Assembly: GCF_016862815.1 (NCBI RefSeq)
Contig: NZ_BONR01000002.1
Coordinates: 1 to 64,000, forward strand
From: Demequina activiva
GTDB taxonomy: Bacteria; Actinomycetota; Actinomycetes; Actinomycetales; Demequinaceae
DNA length: 64,000 bases
Direction of reading: 5' to 3'
This document shows, piece after piece, positions 10,019 to 20,174 of this stretch (its first letter is position 1; each line of letters starts with the position of its first letter). The position numbers were made by a program, and so were the translations under genes. The notes beneath the pieces were generated by a model that saw only the letters and a list, made by a program, of their open reading frames with translations, was not told where the DNA came from and made no database searches.

Positions 10019-10500
10019 GCCGAGCTCGAGGCGCGTCGCGCGTCCGGACCCGCACCACCGTCTCCTGGACATCCGCGCTCGTGCTCAGCGGCTGCGCCCC
10101 GGCACCGCGGGCGAGGTCACGGTGGCCCGCAAGCATGCTTCGCCTTGGCCCACGCTCCCGCCGGGAAGGATGCCTTCGTGACGAACGGGCGGCGGCTCGA
10201 GGGTCCCACTGGCGCGGCGTGTGTCGACGCCGGAGGCGCGGAGGGCGTGGACCGCAGCTCCGCGCACCCGTGTATCGCATTCTCCTGAACAATGTCACGG
10301 AGATTGCCGAGCAGCACCAGCGCGAGCGTAAGGGCGCAAAAAGGGGACGTTTCGGAAAAGTGTCGCGCGGATCTAGTGGACTTCATCACACATCGGAGTA
10401 CCTGTTCCACGTCCATTATCAGTATCGATAGGGTTCAAGGGCTCATAGGTATGCGACTGCTGAATATCGTCATGCCACGAAGATTCTGAGGGGATTCTTA
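10019..10500 (+). other. 482-bp gene-free region upstream of the SLH protein
   Basis: No convincing reading frame, tRNA or known riboswitch is seen. The first 270 bp are GC-rich and contain a perfect palindrome AAGCATGCTT (10131-10140). They also contain a nested pair of arms, GGTCC (10202-10206) with GGACC (10249-10253), enclosing GGCGT/ACGCC (10216-10220, 10227-10231). From about 10270 to 10500 the composition drops sharply toward 50 % GC, as in promoter DNA. AGGGG at about 10490 is a plausible ribosome-binding site for ATG 10501. The region may hold a long regulated leader or an unrecognised RNA. Confidence 0.6.
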
Positions 10501-12555
10501 ATGCGAAACACCACTGCCCGCACGGTTGCGGGAGTCTCGATCGCGGCGCTGGCCGCGACCCTGGTCGGCACCGCCGCCCAGGCCACCAGCACGGAGGACG
10601 CGAGCAGCGTCGTCTTCTCGTCACTGCCCGCCGAGGCGCCCGCCTCGTACCCGAGCATCGGCTTCAACGCCCGCTCGACCCTAGCCGTCGGCGACATCGT
10701 CGAGCTCGCCGGTGCCAACCGGATGCTCGACCAGATCGAGGTCAGCCTCAACAGCTGGGCATGCGAGTCCGGCACGGGCGCCGAGTGCGTGTCGACTCCC
10801 GGATCCTCCTACACCCATCCGGTCACGGCCACGGTGTATGCCGTCGACGGCGAAGGTGCCGCTGCGGCACCCAGCGCCGTGCTGGCCGAGCTCACGCAGG
10901 ACGTCGACGTCCCGTTCCGTCCGTCGGCGAACGCCGAGGAGTGCGGCGAGGGCGCCAGCACGTGGCACGACGCCGCACTGGACACGTGCCAGAACGGCTT
11001 CTCCTTCCCCGTCACCTTCGACTTCTCCGCCACCGCAACACCCCTGCCTGACGAGGTCGTCGTGGCCTTCTCGACCTACACGAGCAAGAACAGCGACCTG
11101 GCGAAGGGCCCGTACGACAGCCTGAACATCGACCTGGGGGACACCTCCGCGTCGGTCGGTACCGACTCGGACATCGACTCCATCGTGATCGACGCGTACG
11201 CGCCGGTGGGCTACAACGATGACGGCGAGGCGGGCCTCGGTGCGCTGCGCCAGGACCTCGGCTGGACCGGCTACGCACCGGTGTTCTCGATCTCGGCCAC
11301 GCCGGTGCCGAGCATCGCCTCGACGCTCATCGACTTCGAGGATGCCTCTGACAGCGCCTCCGCAGACGGTGGGCTCTCGGGCGTGTCGATCGTCGAGAGC
11401 ACGGACGAGCTCGCCGCTGCCGGTGGCTGCTACTACGCGACTGCGCCGGTGATCGAGTACAACGCGGACGTGTTCACGCGCTTCGGCGGCTACGCCTCGG
11501 CGTTCCCCGCGCACGGCTGGTTCAGCTCGGCGGACTTCTACTTCGACACCCAGTCCGAGGCAGGACAGTTCCAGTGGTCGCTCGGCGTCAACGGCACCGA
11601 CGGCGCGCACCAGCGCGACTTCGTGTTCACCGTGGGCACCGCTGGCGAAGGCACCTGGACCGCTGGCGCGTCGAACAACGCCGCCAACTCGACGCCGTTC
11701 ATCGGCGGCTATGGCGAGGACCCGGCGACGATCACCGAGTCCGGGTGGTACTCGCTCGGGGCGTCGTTCTACGAGCAGGATGGCCTGCTCTACGTCGACA
11801 TGCGTGTCGTGGACGCGACCGACTCCGTGCTCAAGCAGTGGACGCTCGGCGGGAACGCAGCCGACACGATCAACGTCGCCGTGGGCGGCAACCGCTACGG
11901 CTGGCTCGTGAACAACTCGTTCGAGGGCCTCGCGATCGACAACGTGCTCCTGAACGCCGACCGCCCCGCGGCCGGCTGCGAGGACGACGTGACCCCGACG
12001 GTGTACACCTCGTCGTTCACGGACGTCCCTGACACGCACCCGTTCTACAAGCACATCTCGTGGCTGTCGCAGTCGGGGATCACCTACGGCTACGCCAACG
12101 GTGGATTCGGCCCTTCGGACGAGATCTCGCGCGGCCAGGTGGCGGCGTTCCTGTACAAGATGGCCGGCTCGCCGGCATGGACGCCTCCGGCCGAGTCGCC
12201 GTTCGCGGACGTGTCGACGTCCAACGTCTTCTACAAGCACATCACCTGGATGGCGAACGAGGGCATCACGTACGGCGTGGGCGACGGCTCGAGGTTCGGA
12301 GTGTCGAACGACCTCAATCGTGGCCAGATGGCGGCGTTCCTCTACAAGCTCGCCGGCTCGCCGGAGTACACGCCCCCGGCGACCCCGACGTTCGATGACG
12401 TTCCCACCACTCACACCTTCTACAAGCACATCGAGTGGCTGGCCGAGTCCGGCATCGCCTCGGGCTACGCGTCGGGCGGCTACGGCCCCTCCGACGACGT
12501 GACCCGTGGCCAGATGGCGGTGTTCCTGTTCAAGCTGAACGGCGTGCTCCTCTAG
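10501..12555 (+). CDS. Secreted S-layer-homology (SLH) domain protein
   Basis: The 684-residue product starts with a Sec signal peptide (hydrophobic core ending near GTAAQA, about residue 26). A 480-residue ectodomain follows that I do not recognise. Its first part (30-270) is a likely beta-sandwich with paired cysteines; the second (275-490) is Ser/Gly/aromatic-rich, resembling lectin-like beta folds. Three SLH repeats close the protein at about 505-560, 568-620 and 631-684, each beginning F-x-D-V and sharing FYKHI-x-W and RGQ-x-A-x-FL. SLH repeats attach proteins non-covalently to secondary cell-wall polymers, so a cell-surface role is likely. A strong hairpin follows. No transport or protease partner is adjacent. 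Confidence 0.88.
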   Translation: MRNTTARTVAGVSIAALAATLVGTAAQATSTEDASSVVFSSLPAEAPASYPSIGFNARSTLAVGDIVELAGANRMLDQIEVSLNSWACESGTGAECVSTPGSSYTHPVTATVYAVDGEGAAAAPSAVLAELTQDVDVPFRPSANAEECGEGASTWHDAALDTCQNGFSFPVTFDFSATATPLPDEVVVAFSTYTSKNSDLAKGPYDSLNIDLGDTSASVGTDSDIDSIVIDAYAPVGYNDDGEAGLGALRQDLGWTGYAPVFSISATPVPSIASTLIDFEDASDSASADGGLSGVSIVESTDELAAAGGCYYATAPVIEYNADVFTRFGGYASAFPAHGWFSSADFYFDTQSEAGQFQWSLGVNGTDGAHQRDFVFTVGTAGEGTWTAGASNNAANSTPFIGGYGEDPATITESGWYSLGASFYEQDGLLYVDMRVVDATDSVLKQWTLGGNAADTINVAVGGNRYGWLVNNSFEGLAIDNVLLNADRPAAGCEDDVTPTVYTSSFTDVPDTHPFYKHISWLSQSGITYGYANGGFGPSDEISRGQVAAFLYKMAGSPAWTPPAESPFADVSTSNVFYKHITWMANEGITYGVGDGSRFGVSNDLNRGQMAAFLYKLAGSPEYTPPATPTFDDVPTTHTFYKHIEWLAESGIASGYASGGYGPSDDVTRGQMAVFLFKLNGVLL

Positions 12556-12570
12556 GGCACTGCGCTCCTC

Positions 12571-12602
12571 GGCCCGCGGACGCCCACCGGCGTCCGCGGG
12601 CC
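12571..12602 (+). terminator. Perfect 14-bp-stem hairpin after the SLH gene
   Basis: GGCCCGCGGACGCC (12571-12584), a CACC loop, and GGCGTCCGCGGGCC (12589-12602) form a perfect stem 16 bp past the stop codon. There is no U-tract, which is common for actinobacterial terminators. Confidence 0.85.
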
Positions 12603-12660
12603 TTGCCACGTCCGCGGCGAGCGCGCCACCGCATCGGCCGGACGGTGCATGCGACGCCAC

Positions 12661-12666
12661 TAGGCT
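12661..12666 (+). promoter_or_regulatory. -10 element TAGGCT of proS (leaderless spacing)
   Basis: TAGGCT ends seven bases before the ATG at 12674 and no ribosome-binding site is present, consistent with a leaderless proS transcript. Confidence 0.65.
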
Positions 12667-12673
12667 TGACCCC

Positions 12674-14476
12674 ATGCTTCGCATGTCCACGCTCTTCCTT
12701 CGCACGCTGCGCGAGGACCCGGCCGACGCCGAGGTCGCCTCCCACCGGCTCCTGATCCGGGCCGGCTACATTCGCCGCGCCGCCCCCGGCATCTACTCGT
12801 GGATGCCCCTGGGCCTGCGGGTGCTCGCCAAGGTCGAGGCGGTGGTGCGCGAGGAGATGGAGCGCGCCGGCAGCCAGGAGGTCCACTTCCCGGCGCTGCT
12901 GCCCAAGGAGCCCTACGAGGCGACGGGGCGGTGGGACGAGTACGGCCCCAACCTCTTCCGCCTGCAGGACCGCAAGGGCACGGACATGCTGCTCGCCCCC
13001 ACGCACGAGGAGATGTTCACGCTGCTCGTGAAGGACCTGTACAGCAGCTACAAGGACCTCCCGCTGTCGCTGTTCCAGATCCAGACCAAGTACCGCGACG
13101 AGGCGCGCCCGCGCGCCGGCCTGCTGCGCGGCCGCGAGTTCATCATGAAGGACGCGTACTCGTTCGACGTCGACGACGCCGGGCTCGAGGCGTCGTACCA
13201 GGCCCAGCGCGAGGCCTACATCCGGATCTTCGAGCGGCTGGGCATCGATTACGTGATCGTCACGGCGACCTCTGGCGCGATGGGCGGCTCGAAGTCCGAG
13301 GAGTTCCTCGCCCCCACCGTGATCGGCGAGGACACCTTCGTGCGGTCTCCTGGCGGCTATGCGGCCAACGTCGAGGCCGTCACGACGCCTGTGCCTGACC
13401 CGATCGACTGGACCGACGCCCCCGACGCCCATGTCGAGGACACCCCCGACACCCCCACGATCGACACCCTGGTGGCCGTGGCGAACGAGCGGCACCCCCG
13501 GCCCGAGCGACCCTGGACCGCAGCGGACACGCTCAAGAACGTGGTGCTCGCCCTCACGTCTCCCACGGGCGAGCGGTCGCTGCTCGTCGTGGGCGTGCCC
13601 GGCGACCGCGACGCGGACCTGACGCGCCTCGAGGCCGCCCTTGCGCCGCACACCGTCGAGCCCGCGACCGAGGCGGACTTCGCTCGGCACCCGCAGCTCG
13701 TCAAGGGCTACATCGGCCCGGGCGCTCTGGGTCCGCAGGCCCGCGACGAGGGCGTCGCCCGCGGCGACGAGGGCGACACGGCCATCCCCTACCTGCTGGA
13801 CCCGCGCATCGTGCCGGGCACCCGCTGGATCACGGGAGCCGATGCGCCGGGCAAGCACGTGTTCGACCTCACCGCGGGCAGGGACTTCAGCGCGGACGGC
13901 ACCGTCGAGGCGGCAGAGGTGCGCGAGGGCGACCCCGCGCCGGACGGCTCCGGGCCCCTGGAGCTCGCGCGCGGCGTCGAGATTGGCCACATCTTCCAGC
14001 TGGGACGCAAGTACGCCGAGGCCCTGGGGCTCCAGGTGCTCGACGTCAATGGCAAGCAGCAGACGGTGACCATGGGCTCGTACGGCGTGGGCGTGACGCG
14101 CGTGATGGCGCTGCTCGCGGAGCTCAACAACGACGAGCTGGGGCTGAAGTGGCCTGCGCACGTGGCCCCGTTCCACGTGCACGTGGTCGCCACCGGCAAG
14201 GACCAGGACGTGTTCGACACCGCCGAGCGCCTCGCGGGGGAACTCGAGGCGGAGGGCCTCGAGGTCCTCTACGACGACCGCGCGGGCAAGGTCTCGCCCG
14301 GCGTGAAGTTCAAGGACGCGGAGCTGGTGGGTGCGCCCTTCATCCTCGTCGTGGGACGCGGGCTCGCGGATGGCGAGGTCGAGCTCAAGGTCCGTGCCGA
14401 GGGCTCGAGCGAGGCGCTTGCGCTGGCCGAGGCCGTGCCCACGGTCGTCGAGCGCGTGCGCGCCGCCCTCGCGTAG
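12674..14476 (+). CDS. proS: Prolyl-tRNA synthetase
   Basis: ProS charges tRNA-Pro. The 600-residue protein is the bacterial long form: class II core with motif 1 near [13 protein letters not shown], motif 2 in [19 protein letters not shown], an editing insertion (about 220-400), motif 3 with GSYGVGVTR, then the anticodon-binding domain. [15 protein letters not shown] starts at ATG 12674; ATG 12683 is the internal alternative, but the -10 spacing favours 12674. It lies beside the rimP-nusA operon, as usual in actinobacteria. Confidence 0.97.
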   Translation: MLRMSTLFLRTLREDPADAEVASHRLLIRAGYIRRAAPGIYSWMPLGLRVLAKVEAVVREEMERAGSQEVHFPALLPKEPYEATGRWDEYGPNLFRLQDRKGTDMLLAPTHEEMFTLLVKDLYSSYKDLPLSLFQIQTKYRDEARPRAGLLRGREFIMKDAYSFDVDDAGLEASYQAQREAYIRIFERLGIDYVIVTATSGAMGGSKSEEFLAPTVIGEDTFVRSPGGYAANVEAVTTPVPDPIDWTDAPDAHVEDTPDTPTIDTLVAVANERHPRPERPWTAADTLKNVVLALTSPTGERSLLVVGVPGDRDADLTRLEAALAPHTVEPATEADFARHPQLVKGYIGPGALGPQARDEGVARGDEGDTAIPYLLDPRIVPGTRWITGADAPGKHVFDLTAGRDFSADGTVEAAEVREGDPAPDGSGPLELARGVEIGHIFQLGRKYAEALGLQVLDVNGKQQTVTMGSYGVGVTRVMALLAELNNDELGLKWPAHVAPFHVHVVATGKDQDVFDTAERLAGELEAEGLEVLYDDRAGKVSPGVKFKDAELVGAPFILVVGRGLADGEVELKVRAEGSSEALALAEAVPTVVERVRAALA

Positions 14477-14479
14477 GGG

Positions 14480-15481
14480 CTAGTCCGAGCCCACGGACTC
14501 GATGCCGGGCAGCGCTGGCACCGGGTAGGGGCTGTCGGTGGGCTCCCCGAAGGCCGCCGCCTGCGCGTACGCATCGAAGGCGGCGCCCAGCAGCCACGGC
14601 TTCTCGCCGGCGCCGGCCGTGGCGGCCAGTGCCGCGTAGGCGGCGCCCAGACGGTTCTCGATCTCGATTGCGGTCGCCACGCGCTGAGCGCTGTCGCCGG
14701 ACTGCTCGGGGCTCAGCACGTACACCGCCGCGCGCTGGTCCTCCACCCCCGGGAGGTCCACCAGCGACTGTGCGCGCGCGTCCTGCAGTGCGCGCCGCGC
14801 AAGCCACTGCTCGCGCTCGTCCTCCGCCGCACGGGCGGCCAGCACCTCATACGCGTAGCGCGCCTGATCGTGTGCCAGCCCGAGCTCGCTCAGCGTCTCC
14901 TCATCGGTCGTCGAGCCCTCTGCTGGCAGCAGCGACGGCTCCGGGATCACCGGGGTCGACAGCAGTCGCTCCTCGACCACGGGCTGCGTCTCCCCGGCGA
15001 CCTGATCGTCGACCCAGATCGCGAACCAGCTCGACAGCGCGTGGGACAGGCCGGCGGCGGTCAGCAGCGAGGCGAGGTCCGCGTCCTGCGCGACCAGCGC
15101 ATCGGCCAGGTGGCCGTCGCGAGCGGCGGTGACGGCGGCGACCACGTCCGTCGGCACGGCCGATGCGACGGGAGTCGGGGAGGAGTCGGGGTACGCGATG
15201 TACAGGCCGCCCAGCGCCTCGAGGCGCTGGGGCGCGGCGGCCCCCTCGATCTCTGCGATCACGACGGCCTGCGGGGTGCCCGCCCCTGCTGCGGTGGCGA
15301 TGGCATCGATGACGGCCTGCTCGCGCTGCGCCGCGTCGTCGCGCATCACCGTGACCGCGTCCGGCGACGGCCACTGCGGCGCAGGAGTCTCCATGCGCCA
15401 GGAGCATCCCGCGACGAGGAGCGTCGCGGCCACCACAGCTACGATCCCCCAGGTGTGGCGCGTCCTCATGGCCGTCATCAT
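14480..15481 (-). CDS. Lipoprotein with DUF4439/ferritin-like domain
   Basis: The 333-residue product has an N-terminal hydrophobic stretch ending in the lipobox LVAGC (lipidated Cys26), so it should be anchored to the outer face of the membrane. The C-terminal 140 residues (ETLSELGLAHDQARYAYEVLAAR onward) are helical and resemble the ferritin-like DUF4439 domain encoded at this proS-rimP position in other actinobacteria. The middle is Ala-rich and helical. Starts at 15481, 15478 and 15469 are all possible. Its function is unknown. It is convergent with proS and divergent from rimP. Confidence 0.8.
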   Translation of the reverse strand: MMTAMRTRHTWGIVAVVAATLLVAGCSWRMETPAPQWPSPDAVTVMRDDAAQREQAVIDAIATAAGAGTPQAVVIAEIEGAAAPQRLEALGGLYIAYPDSSPTPVASAVPTDVVAAVTAARDGHLADALVAQDADLASLLTAAGLSHALSSWFAIWVDDQVAGETQPVVEERLLSTPVIPEPSLLPAEGSTTDEETLSELGLAHDQARYAYEVLAARAAEDEREQWLARRALQDARAQSLVDLPGVEDQRAAVYVLSPEQSGDSAQRVATAIEIENRLGAAYAALAATAGAGEKPWLLGAAFDAYAQAAAFGEPTDSPYPVPALPGIESVGSD

Positions 15482-15496
15482 CCCATGCAGCGCAGG

Positions 15497-15502
15497 TAGA
15501 CT
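15497..15502 (+). promoter_or_regulatory. -10 element TAGACT for the rimP-nusA-infB operon
   Basis: TAGACT lies 53 bases before the rimP ATG, giving a short conventional leader with AGGAGG at 15542-15547 as the ribosome-binding site. Confidence 0.5.
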
Positions 15503-15555
15503 GTCCGCGACCGAATTTCAGGAACGGAAGCGCTTGCGCACAGGAGGCTGGGCCC

Positions 15556-16029
15556 ATGGACCTCACGACCAGGATCGCCGAGCTGGCCGCGCCGGGCGCA
15601 GCCGCCGCGGGTCTCGAGGTCGACTCCGTGTCCGTCTCGCCCGCAGGCAAGCGCACGCGCGTGACCGTCACCCTCGACCTCCCCGAGACCGAGGTGGGCG
15701 GGGCCGATCTCGACGCCATCGCGGCGGCGTCACGCGCCATCGGCGCGGCGCTCGACGAGGCGAACGTCCCGTCGACCCCCTATGTCCTCGAGGTGGGAAC
15801 GCCCGGCACGGACCGGCCCTTGACGGAGCGTCGCCACTACCTGCGCGCACGCACCCGACTGGTGGCCCTCGTCCTCGTCGATGGGACCACGACCACCGCC
15901 CGCCTCACGGATGTCGACGGCGACACGCTCGTGCTCGGCGCGCCGCACGGCGAGGAGCGCATCGCGATCGACAACGTCGCGGAGGGCCGCATCGAGGTCG
16001 AGCTCAAGCGCATGGATCAGGAGGACTGA
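15556..16029 (+). CDS. rimP: Ribosome maturation factor RimP
   Basis: RimP assists 30S subunit assembly. The 157-residue product has the alpha-beta N-domain with the conserved Y-V-L-E-V-G-T-P-G segment (about 76-84) and a C-terminal SH3-like barrel. The start ATG has AGGAGG eight bases upstream. The stop overlaps the nusA ATG by one base (TGATG), and this rimP-nusA pairing is nearly universal in bacteria. Confidence 0.96.
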   Translation: MDLTTRIAELAAPGAAAAGLEVDSVSVSPAGKRTRVTVTLDLPETEVGGADLDAIAAASRAIGAALDEANVPSTPYVLEVGTPGTDRPLTERRHYLRARTRLVALVLVDGTTTTARLTDVDGDTLVLGAPHGEERIAIDNVAEGRIEVELKRMDQED

Positions 16030-17045
16030 TGGACATCGACATGGTGGCCCTCAAGGGCCTGGAGAGAGAGCGCGAGATCCGGCTCGACGTGCTCGTCGAC
16101 GCGATCGAGCAGGCACTGGTCTCCGCGTACCACAAGACCCCGGGCGCCTACCGGAACGCTCGCGCCCACGTGGACCGCGACAGCGGCAAGGTCTCGATCT
16201 TCGCGCGCGAGGACGTGGACCCCGAGTCCGACGATGTGCTCGAGGACCAGCCCGAGTTCGACCACACCCCGGACAACTTCGGTCGCATCGCGACGGCGAC
16301 CGCCCGCCAGGTGATCGTGCAGCGCATGCGCCAGGTGGGTGACGACGCGGTGCTGGGGGAGTACGCGGGCAAGGAGGGGCAGCTCGTGTCCGGCATCATC
16401 CAGCAGAGCGCGGACCCCCGCAACGTCCACGTGGACATCGGCGAGACCGAGGCGCTGCTGCCGCCGCACGAGCAGGTGCCCACGGAGACCTATGTGCACG
16501 GCGAGCGTCTGCGCGGCTACGTGCTCGAGGTCACGCGCGGCCAGAAGGGCCCCTCGATCATGCTCTCGCGCACGCACCCGGGCCTGGTCCGCAAGCTCTT
16601 CGAGATGGAGGTGCCCGAGATCGCGGACGGCACCGTCGAGATCATGAGCCTGGCGCGCGAGGCGGGCCACCGCACCAAGGTCGCGGTGCGCGCCACCGAG
16701 CCGGGGGTCAACGCCAAGGGCGCGTGCATCGGTCCCATGGGATCGCGCGTGCGGGCAGTGATGAGCGAGCTGCGCGGCGAGAAGATCGACATCGTCGACT
16801 GGCATGAGGACCCCGCCACGTTCGTGGGCAACGCCTTGTCGCCGTCGCGGGTGGTGTCCGTGACCGTGGTGGATGAGGAGGCTCGCGCCGCGCGCGTCGT
16901 GGTGCCGGACTTCCACCTGTCGCTGGCGATCGGCAAGGAGGGCCAGAACGCCCGTCTCGCCGCCCGTCTCACGGGATGGCGCATCGACATCCGCTCGGAC
17001 GAGGCGCCGGACGTTCCGGGGCGCGCCGACGCCCCCCGGTCCTAG
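16029..17045 (+). CDS. nusA: Transcription termination/antitermination factor NusA
   Basis: NusA binds RNA polymerase and nascent RNA and modulates pausing and termination. The 338-residue protein has the polymerase-binding N-domain (1-125), an S1 domain (about 130-200, YVHGERLRGYVLEV) and two KH domains (GPMGSRVRAVMSEL; AIGKEGQNARLAARLTGW). It ends soon after KH2, without the acidic repeats of E. coli NusA, as in most Gram-positives. It is coupled to rimP by TGATG. Confidence 0.97.
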   Translation: MDIDMVALKGLEREREIRLDVLVDAIEQALVSAYHKTPGAYRNARAHVDRDSGKVSIFAREDVDPESDDVLEDQPEFDHTPDNFGRIATATARQVIVQRMRQVGDDAVLGEYAGKEGQLVSGIIQQSADPRNVHVDIGETEALLPPHEQVPTETYVHGERLRGYVLEVTRGQKGPSIMLSRTHPGLVRKLFEMEVPEIADGTVEIMSLAREAGHRTKVAVRATEPGVNAKGACIGPMGSRVRAVMSELRGEKIDIVDWHEDPATFVGNALSPSRVVSVTVVDEEARAARVVVPDFHLSLAIGKEGQNARLAARLTGWRIDIRSDEAPDVPGRADAPRS

Positions 17046-17062
17046 CCGCCGCTGCAAGCCGC

Positions 17063-17068
17063 TAGACT
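17063..17068 (+). promoter_or_regulatory. -10-like TAGACT just before ylxR
   Basis: This matches the TAGACT before rimP. It ends only one base before ATG 17070, too close for a leaderless ylxR, so it would serve infB with a long leader, or the true ylxR start is further in. Confidence 0.35.
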
Positions 17069-17069
17069 G

Positions 17070-17351
17070 ATGGGGCCGAGTTTGCCTTCCGGCGACACCG
17101 ATGCGCGTCCGCACGAGCCCGTGCGCACGTGTGTGGGATGCCGCCGCAAGGCTCCTCGGTCGGTTCTGGTGCGTCTCGCACTCGAGGGCGACCGCGTGGT
17201 CGTCGACGAGAGCGCGACGCTGCCGGGTCGGGGTGCATGGCTGCATCCCGATGCCGACTGCCTCGCTTTGGCGTCGCGCCGCAACAGCATCGGACGAGCC
17301 CTGCGCTCGCCCGGCGCGGATGCGACGGGCGTCGCCCTCCCGGGCGCGTAG
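17070..17351 (+). CDS. ylxR: YlxR (DUF448) RNA-binding protein
   Basis: This small basic protein lies between nusA and infB in most Gram-positive bacteria. The 93-residue product has the signature RTCVGCRRKAPR (about 19-30) followed by LVRLALEGDRVVVDE and GRGAWLHPDADC. The first 17 residues are not conserved and the start is uncertain. Family members bind RNA or, in one report, interact with RNase P. The cellular role here is not shown. Confidence 0.88.
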   Translation: MGPSLPSGDTDARPHEPVRTCVGCRRKAPRSVLVRLALEGDRVVVDESATLPGRGAWLHPDADCLALASRRNSIGRALRSPGADATGVALPGA

Positions 17352-17455
17352 GTTCCGGAGCCGCCATCATGCCCGCCATCGAAGATTGGGACGAAAGCCC
17401 ATGGTCATCCGATGAGTTCCTCACGATGAGTACCCACCCGTAACGATGGTTCGAC

Positions 17456-17480
17456 CCTGTCTTGGTCGGACCAAGACAGG
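17456..17480 (+). promoter_or_regulatory. Perfect inverted repeat overlapping the infB ribosome-binding site
   Basis: CCTGTCTTGGTC (17456-17467), one G, then GACCAAGACAGG (17469-17480). In RNA this gives a 10-bp stem with a five-base loop. The AGGAG ribosome-binding site (17478-17482) begins inside the right arm and GTG 17487 follows four bases later, so the hairpin would hide the translation start. It may also be a dimer-protein operator. Confidence 0.8.
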
Positions 17481-17486
17481 AGAATT

Positions 17487-20174
17487 GTGGCAAAGCCCCG
17501 CGTTCACGAGATCGCGAAAGAGCTCGGAGTTCCGAGCAAGGATCTGATCGCCAAGCTCAACGAGCTCGGCGAGTACGTCAAGGGAGCCTCCTCGGCTCTC
17601 GAGGCGCCTGTCGTGCGCAAGGCCCGCGAGGCCTTCCCCGCGGCGCCCGGCAAGGACGACGCCTCCCAGACCCCCGCGAAGCCCAAGGCGAAGCCGGCTC
17701 CCAAGCCTGCCGCGCCCAAGCCTGCCGCGCCTGCGGAGCCCGCCCCCGAGGCGGCCCCGGAGGCCAGCGCACCCGCGCCGAGCGCACCCCAGGCTCCTGC
17801 GCAGGAGTCCGCGCCTGCCGCCGCCGACGACGGACCCAAGCCGGGCGCGGCCACGCCGGCGGACATGCCCAAGCCCCGCCCCCGCCCCGGCGGCAACAAC
17901 CCCTTCTCGGAGCGCACCGCCGGACCTCGTCCGCGCCCGCGTCCGGGTGGCAACAACCCCTTCCAGACCACGCGTCCCGGCGCGCCCCGCCCGGGCGCAC
18001 GTCCCGGTGGCCCTGGCGGTCCCGGTGCAGGCGGTCCTGGCGGCCGTCCTGCCGGTCCCGGCGGGCGACCCACGCCCGGCCAGATGCCCAACCGCGCCCC
18101 TGGGCGCGGAGGCCCAGGTGGCCCCGGCGGTCCTGGAGGCCGTCCCGGTGCTCCCGGCGCTGGCGGCGGTCCCGGTGGACGGCCCGGATTCGGCGGCCCC
18201 GGTGGCCGTCCGGCCGCGGGTGGTCGCGGACGCGGCGGCGGCACTGCCGGCGCATTCGGACGCCAGGGCGGACGCCCTGCGCGCTCACGGAAGTCGAAGC
18301 GTGCCAAGCGCGCCGAGTACGAGCAGCAGCAGGCTCCGTCGATCGGCGGCGTGCAGATCCCTCGCGGTGACGGCAACACGCTGATCCGCCTGCGCCGTGG
18401 CGCGACCATCACGGACTTCGCCGAGAAGATCGATGTCAACCCCGCGTCGCTCGTGACCGTGATGTTCCACCTGGGCGAGATGGCCACGGCCACGCAGTCT
18501 CTCGACGAGGCGACCTTCGAGACCCTGGGTGCCGAGCTGGGCTACAAGATCCAGATCGTGTCCCCCGAGGAGGAGGACCGCGAGCTGCTCGAGGACTTCG
18601 GCCTCGACATCGAGGCCGAGCTCGAGGCCGAGGGCGACGACGTCCTGGAGGCTCGTCCTCCGGTCGTCACCGTCATGGGCCACGTCGACCACGGAAAGAC
18701 TCGCCTGCTGGACTCGATCCGCAAGGCGGACGTCATCTCTGGCGAGGCCGGCGGCATCACCCAGCACATCGGCGCCTACCAGGTGCACCATGAGCACGAC
18801 GGTGAGACCCGCGCGATCACGTTCATCGACACCCCGGGTCACGAGGCGTTCACCGCCATGCGTGCTCGTGGTGCGAAGGTCACCGACATCGCCATCCTCG
18901 TGGTCGCGGCGGACGACGGCGTGATGCCGCAGACCATCGAGGCGCTCAACCACGCCCAGGCGGCGAACGTTCCGATCGTCGTCGCGGTCAACAAGGTGGA
19001 CAAGGAGGGGGCCAACCCCGACAAGATCCGCCAGCAGCTCACCGAGTACAACCTGGTCGACGAGGAGTGGGGAGGCGACACGATGTTCGTCAACGTCTCC
19101 GCGCTCAAGAGCCAGGGCATCGACGAGCTGCTCGAGGCCGTCCTGCTGACCGCCGATGCGGGCCTGGACCTGCGGGCCAACCCGGACAAGGACGCTCGCG
19201 GTGTTGCCGTCGAGGCGCACCTGGACAAGGGCCGCGGCGCCGTCGCGACCGTGCTGGTCAACTCGGGAACGCTGCGCGTGGGCGACTCGATCGTCGCGGG
19301 AACGGCCTATGGCCGCGTCCGTGCGATGTTCGACGAGCACGATCAGCCGGTGGAGGAGGCGCACCCCGCGCGTCCGGTCCTGGTGATCGGACTGACGTCG
19401 GTGCCCGGCGCCGGCGACACCTTCCTGGTGGCGGACGACGACCGCACCGCGCGTCAGATCGCGGAGAAGCGTGAGGCCGCGAACCGTGCCGCACAGCTCG
19501 CGAAGCGTCGCAAGCGCATCAGCCTCGAGGACTTCGCGAAGGCGATCGAGGACGGCAAGGTCGACACGCTCAACCTCATCATCAAGGGAGACGTCTCCGG
19601 TGCCGTCGAGGCGCTCGAGGACGCGCTGCTGCAGATCGATGTGGGCGACGAGGTCGACCTGCGCATCATCCACCGCGGCGTGGGTGCCGTGACGCAGAAC
19701 GACGTGAACCTGGCGACGGTCGACAACGCGATCATCCTGGGCTTCAACGTTCGCCCTGCGGAGCGCGTGCAGGACCTCGCGGACCGCGAGGGCGTCGACA
19801 TGCGCTTCTACTCGGTCATCTACCGCGCGCTGGAGGACGTCGAGGCGTCGCTCAAGGGCATGCTCAAGCCCGAGTTCGAGGAGCGTCAGGTGGGCGCCGC
19901 GGAGATCCAGGAGATCTTCCGCAGCTCCAAGTTCGGCAACATTGCCGGCTGCCTGGTGCGCAACGGCAAGATCGTCCGCAACGCGAAGGCGAAGGTGGTC
20001 CGCGAGGGCGTCGTCATCGGCGAGCCCACGATCGACACCCTGCGCCGCTTCAAGGATGACGTCACCGAGGTCAAGGACGGCTTCGAGTGCGGAATCGGCC
20101 TGGGCAAGTTCAACGACATCCAGGTCGGTGACATCATCGAGACGTTCGAGATGGTCGAGATCCCGAGGTCCTAA
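17487..20174 (+). CDS. infB: Translation initiation factor IF-2
   Basis: IF-2 is the GTPase that delivers initiator tRNA to the 30S subunit and promotes subunit joining. The 895-residue protein starts with the small helical domain [20 protein letters not shown]. Next comes about 190 residues of Pro/Ala then Gly/Pro/Arg low complexity (to about 280), and then the G domain: GHVDHGKT (398-405), DTPGHE, NKVDK. Domains II-IV follow to the end. The start is GTG with AGGAG four bases upstream, inside a hairpin. The stop overlaps the rbfA start (TAATG). Confidence 0.98.
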   Translation: MAKPRVHEIAKELGVPSKDLIAKLNELGEYVKGASSALEAPVVRKAREAFPAAPGKDDASQTPAKPKAKPAPKPAAPKPAAPAEPAPEAAPEASAPAPSAPQAPAQESAPAAADDGPKPGAATPADMPKPRPRPGGNNPFSERTAGPRPRPRPGGNNPFQTTRPGAPRPGARPGGPGGPGAGGPGGRPAGPGGRPTPGQMPNRAPGRGGPGGPGGPGGRPGAPGAGGGPGGRPGFGGPGGRPAAGGRGRGGGTAGAFGRQGGRPARSRKSKRAKRAEYEQQQAPSIGGVQIPRGDGNTLIRLRRGATITDFAEKIDVNPASLVTVMFHLGEMATATQSLDEATFETLGAELGYKIQIVSPEEEDRELLEDFGLDIEAELEAEGDDVLEARPPVVTVMGHVDHGKTRLLDSIRKADVISGEAGGITQHIGAYQVHHEHDGETRAITFIDTPGHEAFTAMRARGAKVTDIAILVVAADDGVMPQTIEALNHAQAANVPIVVAVNKVDKEGANPDKIRQQLTEYNLVDEEWGGDTMFVNVSALKSQGIDELLEAVLLTADAGLDLRANPDKDARGVAVEAHLDKGRGAVATVLVNSGTLRVGDSIVAGTAYGRVRAMFDEHDQPVEEAHPARPVLVIGLTSVPGAGDTFLVADDDRTARQIAEKREAANRAAQLAKRRKRISLEDFAKAIEDGKVDTLNLIIKGDVSGAVEALEDALLQIDVGDEVDLRIIHRGVGAVTQNDVNLATVDNAIILGFNVRPAERVQDLADREGVDMRFYSVIYRALEDVEASLKGMLKPEFEERQVGAAEIQEIFRSSKFGNIAGCLVRNGKIVRNAKAKVVREGVVIGEPTIDTLRRFKDDVTEVKDGFECGIGLGKFNDIQVGDIIETFEMVEIPRS

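Noticed and set aside
10110-10300. A known riboswitch (c-di-GMP, c-di-AMP/ydaO, SAM or cobalamin) upstream of the SLH gene
   Set aside because: I compared the remembered consensus cores and none matched. Only unassigned inverted repeats are present.
9985-10431. A 148-codon plus-strand frame in the gene-free region
   Set aside because: It begins inside the GNAT gene, has an Arg-rich random composition and no ribosome-binding site or family features.
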